From Halegenticoccus soli (lineage in GTDB: Archaea; Halobacteriota; Halobacteria; Halobacteriales; Haloferacaceae), in the NCBI RefSeq assembly GCF_002844195.1, contig NZ_PEND01000008.1:81960-145959 (forward strand): DNA of 64,000 nucleotides, in the 5' to 3' direction. Positions within the stretch are counted from its first letter, which is position 1, and each line of letters starts with the position of its first letter. The translations under genes and the position numbers were made by a program. Below the pieces are notes generated by a model. That model saw only the letters and a program-made list of their open reading frames with translations. It made no database searches and was not told the DNA's origin. Positions 51,178 to 59,766 of the stretch are shown piece by piece.

Positions 51178-51723
51178 ATGTACGGATTCCGCTCGCCGTT
51201 CGCCGGCGACGACGACGCGTTCGACGACGACGGGTCGTTCGAGCCGGATCACCTCCCGCGGCCGGGGGCGTTCCTCGACGGACACGACGTCCTCGTCGAC
51301 GGCGCGCACGTCGACTTCCACCGGCTGACGCGCGACCTCTTCGAGGAGCGCGGCGTCTACGACATGACCTTCGGGTACAACCTCGCCAGGCTCAACCTCG
51401 ATCGACGCCACCCGAACGCCGGCTACCGCTACGCCGAGGAGGCGGACGACCCGGCGACGCTCCGCGCGGAGTTCACGCCGACGACGCCCTTCTGCCCGCA
51501 GAGCCGCACGCTCACCGTCGGCTCGTTCCGCGCGTGGAACGGGCTGCGCGAGCGACACGACTACGATCTCGTGCGCGTGCGCGTCGCCGAGATGCACCAC
51601 CGGCACGGTTCGATCAACGAGGAGCTCGACCGCCTCGAAGCGGCGTTTCTGGAGACCGGAACGGTTCCGGGGGAGACGGATTCGATGGACCCGTCCCCGA
51701 CCCGGTCCGACTCGCCGTTCTGA
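51178..51723 (+). CDS. Conserved haloarchaeal protein of the denitrification-type cluster
   Basis: 181 residues; start MYGFRSPFAGDDDAFDDDG. An acidic N-terminus is followed by VDGAHVDFHRLTRDLFEERGVYDMTFGYNLARLNLDRRHP and TPTTPFCPQSRTLTVGSFRAW. The CPQ(S/T) motif with nearby His and the ending YDLVRVRVAEMHHRHGSINEEL are reminiscent of DUF59/PaaD-like Fe-S assembly proteins (TPTxPxCPxxxxL), but I cannot confirm this. Next gene starts 4 bp after its stop, so they form an operon. Confidence 0.7.
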   Translation: MYGFRSPFAGDDDAFDDDGSFEPDHLPRPGAFLDGHDVLVDGAHVDFHRLTRDLFEERGVYDMTFGYNLARLNLDRRHPNAGYRYAEEADDPATLRAEFTPTTPFCPQSRTLTVGSFRAWNGLRERHDYDLVRVRVAEMHHRHGSINEELDRLEAAFLETGTVPGETDSMDPSPTRSDSPF

Positions 51724-51727
51724 TCGG

Positions 51728-52930
51728 ATGGTCGCAGGGGGAGCGAGTCGGTGGTCGCGGCGGTTTTCGATCCTGAGCGCCACGTTCCTCGTGGCGTGGC
51801 AGGCGGGCACCCTGCCGGGGATCCCCCGCCGGGCCGAGGTGACGCTCGCGCTCTTCGGGTTCGTCTTTCACATGGTGTTCGGGAAGGCGTACCTGCTCGT
51901 CCCGTCGTACTTCGGCCGAACCCTCGGGAGCGGTCGCGCGCCGGCGGTCCACCTCCCGCTCGCCGCCGGCGGGACGCTCTCGCTGACCGCTTCGGCGCTG
52001 TGGGACGTCCCCCCGCTCGTCGAGACACTCGGCGCGCTCGCCTGGTGTCTCGGCGTCGCGATCTTTCTCGGGGCGCTCGTCCGGACGATTCGGGGCAGCC
52101 TCGCCGGTCCCGAAACCGGAACGAGCGACGCGAGGGCGGAACACCGGCGGGTCGATCGGTACGCGAACCGGTTCGTTCCGGTGGCGCTCGGCTACCTCGC
52201 CGTCGGCTCGTACGAAGTTCTCGCGGCGGCGGCCGAACTACCGCCGCTCGCGGACGGGTACCCGCCGCGCCCGTCCCACCTGCTCGCCGCGGGCGCGGCA
52301 GGCCTGCTCGTGCTCGCGCTCGGCGTTCGCCTGCTGCCGCGATTCTTCGGCGTCCCCGCGCCGCGGTCACTCGTCGCGGTCGTACTGCCGGCCGGCAGCG
52401 TCGGTCCGGCGCTCGTCGCCTTTCGCCTCCCGGGCGGCGTCTGGTTCCGCGTCGGCGCCCTCGCGCAGGGCGTCGCGCTGATCGGGTTCGCGGCCGTCTG
52501 TCTCGTCCTGTTTTCTCGCTCCGATCGCCGCCGCGTCGGCCTCTACGGGGTGCTATGCGGCGCCGTTTCGGGCGCGCTCGGGGCGTCGCTCGGGCTCTCG
52601 TTCGCGTTCGGATCGATCGCACCCGCGCTCGTCGACGCCCACCTCCGGCTCAATCTGCTCGGCTTTCTCGGCCTCTCGATCGTCGGGTTCGCGTTCCAGT
52701 TCTACCCGCCGACGGCCGGGCGCTTCCGCTGGGCGAGCGACCGCGGCGCGCTCGGCGTCGTCGGGCTGTTGAGCGCCGGCCTGTTCTCGGATGTGGTCGG
52801 ACTCGTCGGGGGAATCACCCTCCTCACGGTCGCGGGAGAGCTGCTCTCGTTGGCCGGGGCGCTCGGGTACGCCTACGTGCTCACCCGGCTGCTCGTCGGT
52901 ATCGGCGCCCGGCGCGCCGGGCCGCGCTGA
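51728..52930 (+). CDS. Polytopic membrane protein, NnrS-like candidate
   Basis: 400 residues, about 12 TM helices. Repeated small-residue helices with FGFVFHMVFGKAYLLVPSYFGR and LRLNLLGFLGLSIVGFAFQFYPPTAGRF, where conserved His and aromatic residues could hold haem or copper as in NnrS. Second gene of the operon controlled from palindrome site 5. Probably works with the preceding protein in NO or low-oxygen metabolism; not established. Confidence 0.68.
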   Translation: MVAGGASRWSRRFSILSATFLVAWQAGTLPGIPRRAEVTLALFGFVFHMVFGKAYLLVPSYFGRTLGSGRAPAVHLPLAAGGTLSLTASALWDVPPLVETLGALAWCLGVAIFLGALVRTIRGSLAGPETGTSDARAEHRRVDRYANRFVPVALGYLAVGSYEVLAAAAELPPLADGYPPRPSHLLAAGAAGLLVLALGVRLLPRFFGVPAPRSLVAVVLPAGSVGPALVAFRLPGGVWFRVGALAQGVALIGFAAVCLVLFSRSDRRRVGLYGVLCGAVSGALGASLGLSFAFGSIAPALVDAHLRLNLLGFLGLSIVGFAFQFYPPTAGRFRWASDRGALGVVGLLSAGLFSDVVGLVGGITLLTVAGELLSLAGALGYAYVLTRLLVGIGARRAGPR

Positions 52931-52966
52931 TCTCCCGTACCCGCTGACGCCCGACGATCCCCCACT

Positions 52967-52980
52967 CCGAACATGGTCGG
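52967..52980 (+). promoter_or_regulatory. CCGAA-N4-TTCGG-type palindrome, site 6
   Basis: CCGAACATGGTCGG (one arm mismatch), centre 44 bp from the ATG at 53018. Confidence 0.65.
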
Positions 52981-53017
52981 CGCTAACCCTACCTGAGCGT
53001 TCGAAGTAGGACCGGTG

Positions 53018-53275
53018 ATGAGCTCGGATTCGCCAACCCGCGGAAACGGAGCCGCCGAAGACGCGACGCGCCGGCTCGACGTGCGGGAGATAGACGGGGA
53101 ACCGTTCACGGACATCATGGCCGCACTCGACGCGCTCGGCCCCGAGGACGCGCTCGTCCTCGTCAACAGTTTCGAGCCGCGGCCGCTGTACGCGGTGCTC
53201 GCGCGCAGGGGGTTCGACTACGAGACCGACCGCGTCGGCGACGACGAGTGGCGGGTCCGGATCACCCGGACGTAG
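53018..53275 (+). CDS. DUF2249 protein C
   Basis: 85 residues from the ATG at 53018 (a GTG one codon earlier is possible). RRLDVREIDGEPFTDIMAALDAL, DALVLVNSFEPRPLYAVL and RRGFDYETDRVGDDEWRVRI. Third DUF2249 copy of the cluster; NSFEPRPL replaces NDHEPKPL. Confidence 0.88.
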   Translation: MSSDSPTRGNGAAEDATRRLDVREIDGEPFTDIMAALDALGPEDALVLVNSFEPRPLYAVLARRGFDYETDRVGDDEWRVRITRT

Positions 53276-53525
53276 CTCGCCCACTGGACGTCCCGAAGCG
53301 GTCCGCCGTCCGACTCGGGTTCCATGGCCGGCGTTCGAACCGGCGCGATAAACGGTTCCCGGACGATTCTCAGTCGCCGGGAATCACCGCGTCAGTACAG
53401 GCCGGTCCGGAGCCGAGACGGGACGTGAGCCAGGAACCGCCGCGGCGTTCCGAGCCGCGGCGACGAACGCGGCGGTGACGATCGTCGACTCGGCGCTCGT
53501 CGCCGCGGACCACGACACCGACACC

Positions 53526-54611
53526 ATGAATCCGAACATCGACACGAGCCGACGACCGCTCGTCCTCATCTGGGAACTGACGCGGGCGTGCGACCTCGCG
53601 TGCGAACACTGCCGCGCCGACGCCCGGCCGAACCGCCACCCCGACGAACTCACGACGGCGGAGGGAAAGCGCCTCCTCCGGCAGGCGCGCGAGTTCGGCG
53701 AGGGGCAGCTCGTCGTGCTCTCGGGCGGCGATCCGCTGAAGCGCGACGACGTGGTCGATCTCGTCGACTACGGGACGGAGCGCGGGCTGCGAATGACGAT
53801 CACGCCGAGCGGGACCGACTCTCTGACCCCGGACCGGATCGACGCGCTGGCCCGCGCGGGGATCCGCCGAATGGCGCTGAGCGTCGACGGGGCGATCGCG
53901 GCGGCGCACGACGCCTTCCGCGGGGAGACCGGCAGCTTCGCGCAGACGCTCCGGGCGGCGCGCGACGCGCGGGCGGCCGGCGTTCCGATCCAGATCAACA
54001 CGACCGTCTGCGCGGAGACCGTCGACGAGCTGCCCGGGATCCGCGATCTGGTCGAGGACCTCGGCGCGGTCCTCTGGAGCGTCTTCTTTCTCGTCCCGGT
54101 CGGTCGGGGGCGAGTGCTGGAGCCGATCTCGCCCGAGCGGAGCGAGCGCGTGATGGAGTGGCTCGCCGACGCGAGCGCCGAGGCCCCGTTCGGCGTCAAG
54201 ACCACCGAAGCGCCGCACTACCGCCGGGTCGTCCTCCAGCGGCGGGCGGACGAGGGGATCCGCCGCCGCGGCGGAATCACCGCCGGCGACGGATTCGCCT
54301 TCGTGAGCCACACCGGCGAGGTCTACCCCTCCGGCTTCCTGCCCGCGTCGGCTGGCAACGTCCGCGAAACGTCTGTCGTCGACGCGTACCGCGACTCGGA
54401 GCTGTTCAGATCGCTGCGCGACCCGGACGCGCTCCGGGGGAAGTGCGGCGTCTGTCCGTGCCGGCGGGTCTGCGGCGGAAGTCGGTCGCGGGCGTACGCG
54501 ACGGCCGGCGATCCGCTCGCGAGCGACCCGCTCTGCCCGTACGTCCCCGACGGGTACGACGGGCCGCTGCCGCGTCGGGCGGACGAGGGCGGGCTGCGCG
54601 TCCCGGAGTAG
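53526..54611 (+). CDS. Radical SAM/SPASM protein (TIGR04053-like)
   Basis: 361 residues from the ATG at 53526. The [4Fe-4S] motif CDLACEHC places Cys22, Cys26 and Cys29; LSGGDPLKRDDV follows, then MALSVDGAIAAAHDAFRG and QINTTVC. The C-terminal SPASM-like region carries GKCGVCPCRRVCGGSR and SDPLCPY for auxiliary clusters. Closest in style to the NirJ/AhbD haem-related and RiPP-maturing enzymes and, from memory, to family TIGR04053. A small PaaB-like protein (a candidate RiPP or partner) is encoded 860 bp downstream. No palindrome precedes it. Confidence 0.85.
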   Translation: MNPNIDTSRRPLVLIWELTRACDLACEHCRADARPNRHPDELTTAEGKRLLRQAREFGEGQLVVLSGGDPLKRDDVVDLVDYGTERGLRMTITPSGTDSLTPDRIDALARAGIRRMALSVDGAIAAAHDAFRGETGSFAQTLRAARDARAAGVPIQINTTVCAETVDELPGIRDLVEDLGAVLWSVFFLVPVGRGRVLEPISPERSERVMEWLADASAEAPFGVKTTEAPHYRRVVLQRRADEGIRRRGGITAGDGFAFVSHTGEVYPSGFLPASAGNVRETSVVDAYRDSELFRSLRDPDALRGKCGVCPCRRVCGGSRSRAYATAGDPLASDPLCPYVPDGYDGPLPRRADEGGLRVPE

Positions 54612-54620
54612 CGTCGACCG

Positions 54621-55405
54621 ATGTCGCGGTTCGGCCGTCGGATCGACGCCGCGCTCGAACTCGTCGACGAGGAGATCGCGCGGGTCGACGCCGAACGCGA
54701 CGCGGTTCGGCGGTTCCGGCGTCGAATCGGGGCGCTGGAGACGCGCCGACCCGCGGGGAGCGCCACCGCGCCGACGCCCGCCGGCGCGATACGGTCGATC
54801 GGCGAGGGCCGGTCCGCGTCGCCGGCGCTCGACCGGGTTCGGACGGCGTACCGGGAGACGGTCATGAGCGCGCCGCACTACGAGGACGAGTACGGGGACA
54901 CGTTCGAGGAGAGCGTCGCCGCCGAGTTCGGCGCGGAGACCGCCGAACTGCTTCGAACGTCCGATCGGTTCACGGACGCGCTCCGGGAGCTGCTCGTCCG
55001 CGCCTGCCGACGGAGCCTCTCCTCCGTCGCTCGTTCCGCGACGCGGTTCGACGGGAGCGACGGGCCCTCGATTCGGCCCGCGAGCGCCTCGCGTCACTCG
55101 ACGGGGAGGGCGAGTGTCTGACCGATCGCCCGCTCCGCGCGAAACGGTTCGAGGAACTCCTTGACGCGCGCGAGCGCCTGCTGGCGGCGGAAGCGGAGCT
55201 CGACGAGTTGCTCGAACGGCGGCAGGGACAGCTCCGGAACCAGCGAACCGCGGCGGGGCACGACGGAACGGCGGTTCGGCTGTGCCACTACCTCTACGGA
55301 CCGCTCGACGTCGATCACCCGATCCTCGCGGACGCGCTGGACGCACTCGCCGAGCTCCGCGAGGAGCGACGGCGGGTCGAGCGCGCGCTCGCGCGGATCG
55401 TCTGA
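54621..55405 (+). pseudogene. Coiled-coil haloarchaeal protein (DUF7260-like), frameshifted
   Basis: Begins MSRFGRRIDAALELVDEEIARVDAERDAVRRFRRRI and runs in frame through HYEDEYGDTFEESVAAEFG and FTDALRELLVRACRRSL. Near 55000-55040 it loses sense, while the frame two positions on carries FRDAVRRERRALDSARERLASLDG through YLYGPLDVDHPILADALDALAELREERRRVERAL to 55405. A loss of one base (or gain of two) explains it; the repaired product is about 260 residues. It starts 9 bp after the radical SAM gene, so an operon was likely. Confidence 0.75.
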
Positions 55406-55423
55406 CCCGTCCTCGCGGCATTC

Positions 55424-55437
55424 GGCCGAACATGATC
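55424..55437 (+). promoter_or_regulatory. CCGAA-N4-TTCGG-type palindrome, site 7
   Basis: CCGAACATGATCGG (one arm mismatch), centre 45 bp from the ATG at 55476. Confidence 0.65.
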
Positions 55438-55475
55438 GGGGAAGGTCGTTTCGTCGGTCCGGACCGATCGGTACC

Positions 55476-55778
55476 ATGGTCGAGCCGGTAACCAGATCGC
55501 GCGTGGGCGATCACCCGCGGGCCGCGGTCGAACGCGAGTGGGAACTGTTCGTGCGGGAAACCGAGTGCGATCCGCTTCGGCACGTCGGGAGCGTCACCGC
55601 ACCGACCCCGGAGGCGGCCTACGAGCGCGCGACGAAGCTGTTCGCCTGGTACGCCGACGACGTGTGGCTGTGCCCCGCGAGCGAGACGCACCGGTACTCG
55701 GTTCACGCGCTCGACGCGGACGCGGAGCCGGTCCCGCTGCCGCGCGGCGGCGAGCCGCGCACCTACGAGTGCGAGTGA
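55476..55778 (+). CDS. Htur_1727-type small protein, candidate radical-SAM partner (PaaB-like)
   Basis: 100 residues: REWELFVRETECDPLRHVGSVTAPTPEAAYERATKLFAWYADDVWLCPASETHRYSVHAL. The fold pattern resembles PaaB (phenylacetyl-CoA epoxidase small subunit). From memory, haloarchaeal proteins of this type are catalogued as a candidate RiPP family associated with radical SAM proteins (Htur_1727 family), and the radical SAM gene at 53526 fits. Alternatively it is a structural subunit of unknown complex. GTG of the next gene overlaps its stop. Confidence 0.7.
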   Translation: MVEPVTRSRVGDHPRAAVEREWELFVRETECDPLRHVGSVTAPTPEAAYERATKLFAWYADDVWLCPASETHRYSVHALDADAEPVPLPRGGEPRTYECE

Positions 55779-55975
55779 GCCGCGACTCGCGCGCCGCGTC
55801 CGTTGCGTCCGTTCTGCGGGCGATTCCGGCCGCTCGACGGCTCGAACTGGCGTTCGTCTGCGGCGGAGCCGCCCTCGGCTACGCGCTCGGCGGCGTCGAG
55901 GCGGCCGCGCTCGGCGCGGTCTTCGCCGTCTTCGTCGCCGAAAGCGCGCGGAGCCTGCGTCGGACCGTAGCGTAG
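55775..55975 (+). CDS. Small two-helix membrane protein
   Basis: 66 residues from a GTG overlapping the previous stop (GTGA). Hydrophobic stretch LELAFVCGGAALGYALGGVEAAALGAVFAVFVAESARSL forms two short TM helices. Translationally coupled to the PaaB-like gene. Function unknown. Confidence 0.65.
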   Translation: MSRDSRAASVASVLRAIPAARRLELAFVCGGAALGYALGGVEAAALGAVFAVFVAESARSLRRTVA

Positions 55976-56081
55976 AGGATCGGGCCGCAGAGCGGGAATC
56001 GAGCCGCGATCGGGCGGCTTCGACGCGTCGAAACCCTCCCGTCGTCGCCTGGCGCCGATCGGCGGCGAGCGTCGGCCGAAC

Positions 56082-56095
56082 CGAATATGTTCCGG
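56082..56095 (+). promoter_or_regulatory. CCGAA-N4-TTCGG-type palindrome, site 8
   Basis: CGAATATGTTCCGG, with an extra C in the right arm; centre about 43 bp from the oxidase start codon. Confidence 0.6.
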
Positions 56096-56130
56096 ACAAT
56101 CTCCTTGGGCGGAAAGGCGAAACCCCCGCC

Positions 56131-58005
56131 ATGGCTGCGACAACCGCACAGATCGCGTTCGCCGTTCTGATGGGACTCCTCCTGGCCGCGGTCGGCGCGT
56201 GGCTGGCGAGAGTCGAAAACTGGCGGTCGTACGCGCCGACCGACGGGCGGGCCGCCGCGGGCGAACGGACCGGGTACGCTCGTCGAGAGAAGCCGGCCGG
56301 GTTCGTCCGGTGGCTCACGACTGTCGACCACAAGGACGTCGGCCTCATGTACGGCGCGTTCGCGCTCGCGTCGTTCGCGTGGGGCGGCCTCGCCGTGCTG
56401 GTGATGCGGACGGAGCTTCTGACGCCCGCGGGGGACGTCGTCGCCCCGACGACGTACAACGCGCTGTTGACGAGTCACGGCATCACGATGCTCTTTCTCT
56501 TCGGTACCCCCGTCATCGCCGCCTTCGCCAACTACTTCGTCCCGTTGCTGATCGGGGCGGACGACATGGCGTTCCCGCGGATCAACGCCATCGCCTTCTG
56601 GCTCCTCCCGCCCGCCGCGCTGCTCATCTGGGGCGGCTTCTTCCTCCCCGCGCTCGGGATCGACGCGGGCCCGGCGCAGACGGGGTGGACGATGTACGCC
56701 CCGCTTTCGACCGGGGCCGGCGGCGACGCCGTCGGCGGCGCGGGCGTCGATCTGATGCTGTTGGGGCTGCACCTGTCGGGGATCAGCGCGACGATGGGCG
56801 CGATCAACTTCATCGCCACCATCTTCACGGAGCGCGCCGAGGAGGTCACCTGGGCCAACCTCGACATCTTCTCGTGGACGATCCTCACCCAGTCGGGGCT
56901 CATCCTCTTTTCGTTCCCCCTCCTCGGCAGCGCCCTGGTGATGCTACTGTTCGACCGGAACTTCGGCACGACGTTCTTCGCGGTCGACGGCGGCGGGCCG
57001 CTCCTGTGGCAGCACCTGTTCTGGTTCTTCGGTCACCCCGAAGTGTACATTCTCGTCCTGCCGCCGATGGGACTGGTCAGCTACATCCTCCCGCGGTTTT
57101 CGGGGCGGCGGCTGTTCGGGTTCAAGTTCGTCGTCTACTCGACCTTGGCGCTGGGCGTCCTCTCGTTCGGCGTGTGGGCCCATCACATGTTCGCCACCGG
57201 CATCGACCCCCGCCTGCGAATGAGCTTCATGGCGGTGTCGATCGCCATCGCGATCCCGAGCGCGGTCAAAACGTTCAACTGGATCACGACGATGTGGAAC
57301 GGGAGCCTCCGATTGACCGCGCCGATGCTGTTCTGCATCGGCTTCGTCGCCAACTTCATAATCGGCGGCGTCACCGGCGTCTTCGAGGCGTCGATCCCGG
57401 TCGACCTCGTGCTGCACGACACGTACCACGTCGTCGCCCACTTTCACTACGTGATCATGGGCGCGATCGCCTTCGCGATCTTCGCCGGCGCCTACTACTG
57501 GTTCCCGATCTACACCGGCCGGATGTACCAGCGGACGCTCGCGAAGTGGCACTTCTGGCTGTCGATGGTCGGGACCAACCTGACCTTCTTCCCGATGATC
57601 CTGCTCGGGTATGGCGGCATGCCCCGCCGGTACGCCACCTACGATCTCCCGGTCGGCCCGACCGAGTACTTCGCGCTGCTCCACCAGCTCGCGACGCTCG
57701 GCGCGTTCCTCCTGGCGCTCGGGCAGATCGTCTTCGTCTGGAACCTCGTCCAGTCGTGGCTCGAAGGGCCGAGAGTCGAGACGGGCGACCCCTGGGGCCT
57801 CGAACGGGACGACCTGCTCACGAACGAGTGGGAGTGGTTCGACCGGAAACTCGAAACCGCCGTCGCCGACGGCGGGAGCGACGGCGCGGCGACGAGCGCC
57901 GCAGAGATCCGAGCGGCTGAGACGGCCAGAACCGCGGCGGCCGGCGGGTCGAATTGGTCGGACGCCGTCGAGGCTGACAAGGACGGGACGGAGAGGCGAA
58001 CGTAG
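56131..58005 (+). CDS. Haem-copper oxidase subunit I (A-type)
   Basis: 624 residues, about 12 core TM helices plus one N-terminal helix. All catalytic ligands are present: LLTSHGITMLF (low-spin haem His), FFGHPEVYILVLPPMG (CuB His cross-linked to Tyr, and the Glu of PEV), WAHHMFATG (CuB His pair), and LHDTYHVVAHFHYVIMGA (haem a3 and haem a His). D-channel residue is in IGADDMAFPRINAI. The acidic Ala-rich C-terminus is unusual but haloarchaeal. No subunit II, III or haem-biosynthesis gene adjoins it, and it is controlled by palindrome site 8. Confidence 0.95.
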   Translation: MAATTAQIAFAVLMGLLLAAVGAWLARVENWRSYAPTDGRAAAGERTGYARREKPAGFVRWLTTVDHKDVGLMYGAFALASFAWGGLAVLVMRTELLTPAGDVVAPTTYNALLTSHGITMLFLFGTPVIAAFANYFVPLLIGADDMAFPRINAIAFWLLPPAALLIWGGFFLPALGIDAGPAQTGWTMYAPLSTGAGGDAVGGAGVDLMLLGLHLSGISATMGAINFIATIFTERAEEVTWANLDIFSWTILTQSGLILFSFPLLGSALVMLLFDRNFGTTFFAVDGGGPLLWQHLFWFFGHPEVYILVLPPMGLVSYILPRFSGRRLFGFKFVVYSTLALGVLSFGVWAHHMFATGIDPRLRMSFMAVSIAIAIPSAVKTFNWITTMWNGSLRLTAPMLFCIGFVANFIIGGVTGVFEASIPVDLVLHDTYHVVAHFHYVIMGAIAFAIFAGAYYWFPIYTGRMYQRTLAKWHFWLSMVGTNLTFFPMILLGYGGMPRRYATYDLPVGPTEYFALLHQLATLGAFLLALGQIVFVWNLVQSWLEGPRVETGDPWGLERDDLLTNEWEWFDRKLETAVADGGSDGAATSAAEIRAAETARTAAAGGSNWSDAVEADKDGTERRT

Positions 58006-58373
58006 TCGAGGCGTTCGGCCGTCGCCGACCTCTTTCGATCGCGGCCGAAACCGCCGACTATGTCGACGCACATCCGGGCGAGATCTGAGGCGACCCGGCC
58101 GGCGGTTCGGATCGGCGAGGTCGGGCCGGTAGCCGCGGACCAGCGACGGATCGCGGTCACTGACTAGCACGAACTCCTCGCCGGGCGCGAGCCCGCCGAC
58201 CCGCGTCCGGGTGAGAGCTGTAAGCGTTGGTCCCGACGGCGGACGCGGCGACGCGCGCCGGCGATCGGCAGATCACCGTCGACCGCGGCGGAGCCGACGC
58301 TCGTTTCGGCCACCGATTCTCGTTCCGGTCCCGTCCCCCAATTCGGCTTCACCGACCGACTCCCGATTCGGCT
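58006..58373. other. Intergenic region with a possible DUF2249 relic
   Basis: No intact gene. On the minus strand around 58120-58230 a frame reads LAPGEEFVLVSDRDPSLVRGYRP, which resembles the DUF2249 core (LxPGExxxLVNDHDPxPLxY) but has no start and runs into low-complexity sequence. May be a decayed fourth copy. Confidence 0.3.
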
Positions 58374-59639
58374 TCACAGGAGGAGTTCGAACAGGAGGTA
58401 CGATCCCACCGCCGAGAGGCTCGGCGAGAGGACCCACAGCAGGACGATCCGACCCGTCGCCGCGGGGTCGAACAGGCTCGCTCCGACCAGCTCGTCCGGA
58501 TCCTCCTCCCCGATCTTCGGCACGTGCGGCGCGGCGTCGCCGTCGGCCGACGAAAATCGCTCGTCCCGTGCCGGCTCCGCGGCGGCGAGCGTCCCGACCG
58601 TCGGACCGCGGGCGTGCTCGGAAGCGCCGCGTTCGGCGACGAGCGCGCCGGCCGAGAGGCCCGGACCGCCGTCGCCCTCGACCGCGGTGGTCGCCGCCTC
58701 GGTCAGCGAGACCGCGCGGCTCGCCCGCCCCCAGCCGAGGCCGATGATGCACGAGGTGGTGCTCACCGCGAGGCTCGCAGGGATGCCCAGCTCCGAGAGG
58801 ATTGTGATGACCGTCGCGCCCACCGCAGAGACGATGAGCGCCGCGAGGATCGGCAGGTCGGTGATCCCCTCGCCGACGGTGTCGAGCGTCCGCCGGGCGA
58901 TGGTGAAGCCGCCGAGGCCGATGGCCCCGATGGCGAGGAAGACCCCCTCCTCGACCGTGATGACGCCGTTGCCGACGAGGGGCGCGACCGCGTTCGCCAC
59001 GTTCGACGCGCCGGCGCTGAACCCCATGTAACAGGCGATGGCGAGCACCAGGAGCGAGCCGAAGACGTCGCGCGCGGTCACGTTCTCGCCCAGCGCGGGT
59101 CGGGGGACGCGTCCGGAGCGGTCGAGCCTGATCAGCCGCCCCTCGATTCGGGCGAAGGAGAACCGCGCGTCGAGGTGCGGGTAGACGTAGCGACCGATCA
59201 CCGCGCCGATCCAGAACGCCGCGACCGGCGCGACGATCCACGCCGAGACGATCGTGAACATCACGGTCTCGTTGAGGGTGTCGGTCGCCAGCCCGAGCCC
59301 GACGATCGCTCCGACCGCGGTCATGGACGTGGAGGCGGGCACCCCGAAGAGGTTCGAGATCAGGAGCGCGAGCCCGGTGAAAAAGAGCACCGCGGTGCTC
59401 GCGCCGAGCGTGAACTGGTCGGCTGGGACGATCCCCTCGCTCATCGTCTCGACGACGTTTCGGCCGACGGTCCACCCGCCCAGGAACGCGAACCCGGTGA
59501 AGAGCGCGGCGGCCGCGAGCTTCCCGACGATCCTGCTGCCGACGGCGGGACCGAAGGCGACGCCGGTCGACGAACCGCCGATGTTGTACCCGACGAACGC
59601 GGCGACGAGCAATCCGAGAACGAGCAGCGCACCTTCCAT
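58374..59639 (-). CDS. pit: PiT-type inorganic phosphate transporter
   Basis: 421 residues from the ATG at 59639. The two PiT signatures are visible as inverted repeats: AAFVGYNIGGSSTGVAFGPAVGSR near the N-terminus (GANDVANAxGxAVG type) and CYMGFSAGASNVANAVAPLVG in the middle; also GVPASTSMTAVGAIVG and GIPASLAVSTTSCIIGLGWG. A roughly 90-residue acidic loop lies before the last helix. Ion-coupled phosphate symporter in the membrane. Solitary, no PhoU gene adjacent. Confidence 0.92.
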   Translation of the reverse strand: MEGALLVLGLLVAAFVGYNIGGSSTGVAFGPAVGSRIVGKLAAAALFTGFAFLGGWTVGRNVVETMSEGIVPADQFTLGASTAVLFFTGLALLISNLFGVPASTSMTAVGAIVGLGLATDTLNETVMFTIVSAWIVAPVAAFWIGAVIGRYVYPHLDARFSFARIEGRLIRLDRSGRVPRPALGENVTARDVFGSLLVLAIACYMGFSAGASNVANAVAPLVGNGVITVEEGVFLAIGAIGLGGFTIARRTLDTVGEGITDLPILAALIVSAVGATVITILSELGIPASLAVSTTSCIIGLGWGRASRAVSLTEAATTAVEGDGGPGLSAGALVAERGASEHARGPTVGTLAAAEPARDERFSSADGDAAPHVPKIGEEDPDELVGASLFDPAATGRIVLLWVLSPSLSAVGSYLLFELLL

Positions 59640-59766
59640 ATTCAGCGTCTCCGTGCCGCTACGTAGCACCCGAGGCTACTTCCTTCGTTCGCGCCGGGCC
59701 AGAACGTTCGAACTCGCCACGTCTGGGCCCTGAATCGAACGCCGGCGGCGAAAAAGGAGCCGTCGA

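Noticed and set aside
49192..51810. 872-codon minus-strand ORF opposite the cbb3-like and neighbouring genes
   Set aside because: Composition is dominated by Arg, Glu and Pro with no family match, and three good plus-strand genes occupy the same DNA.
53370..56459. 1029-codon minus-strand ORF
   Set aside because: Antisense to the radical SAM and oxidase genes; no conserved motifs.
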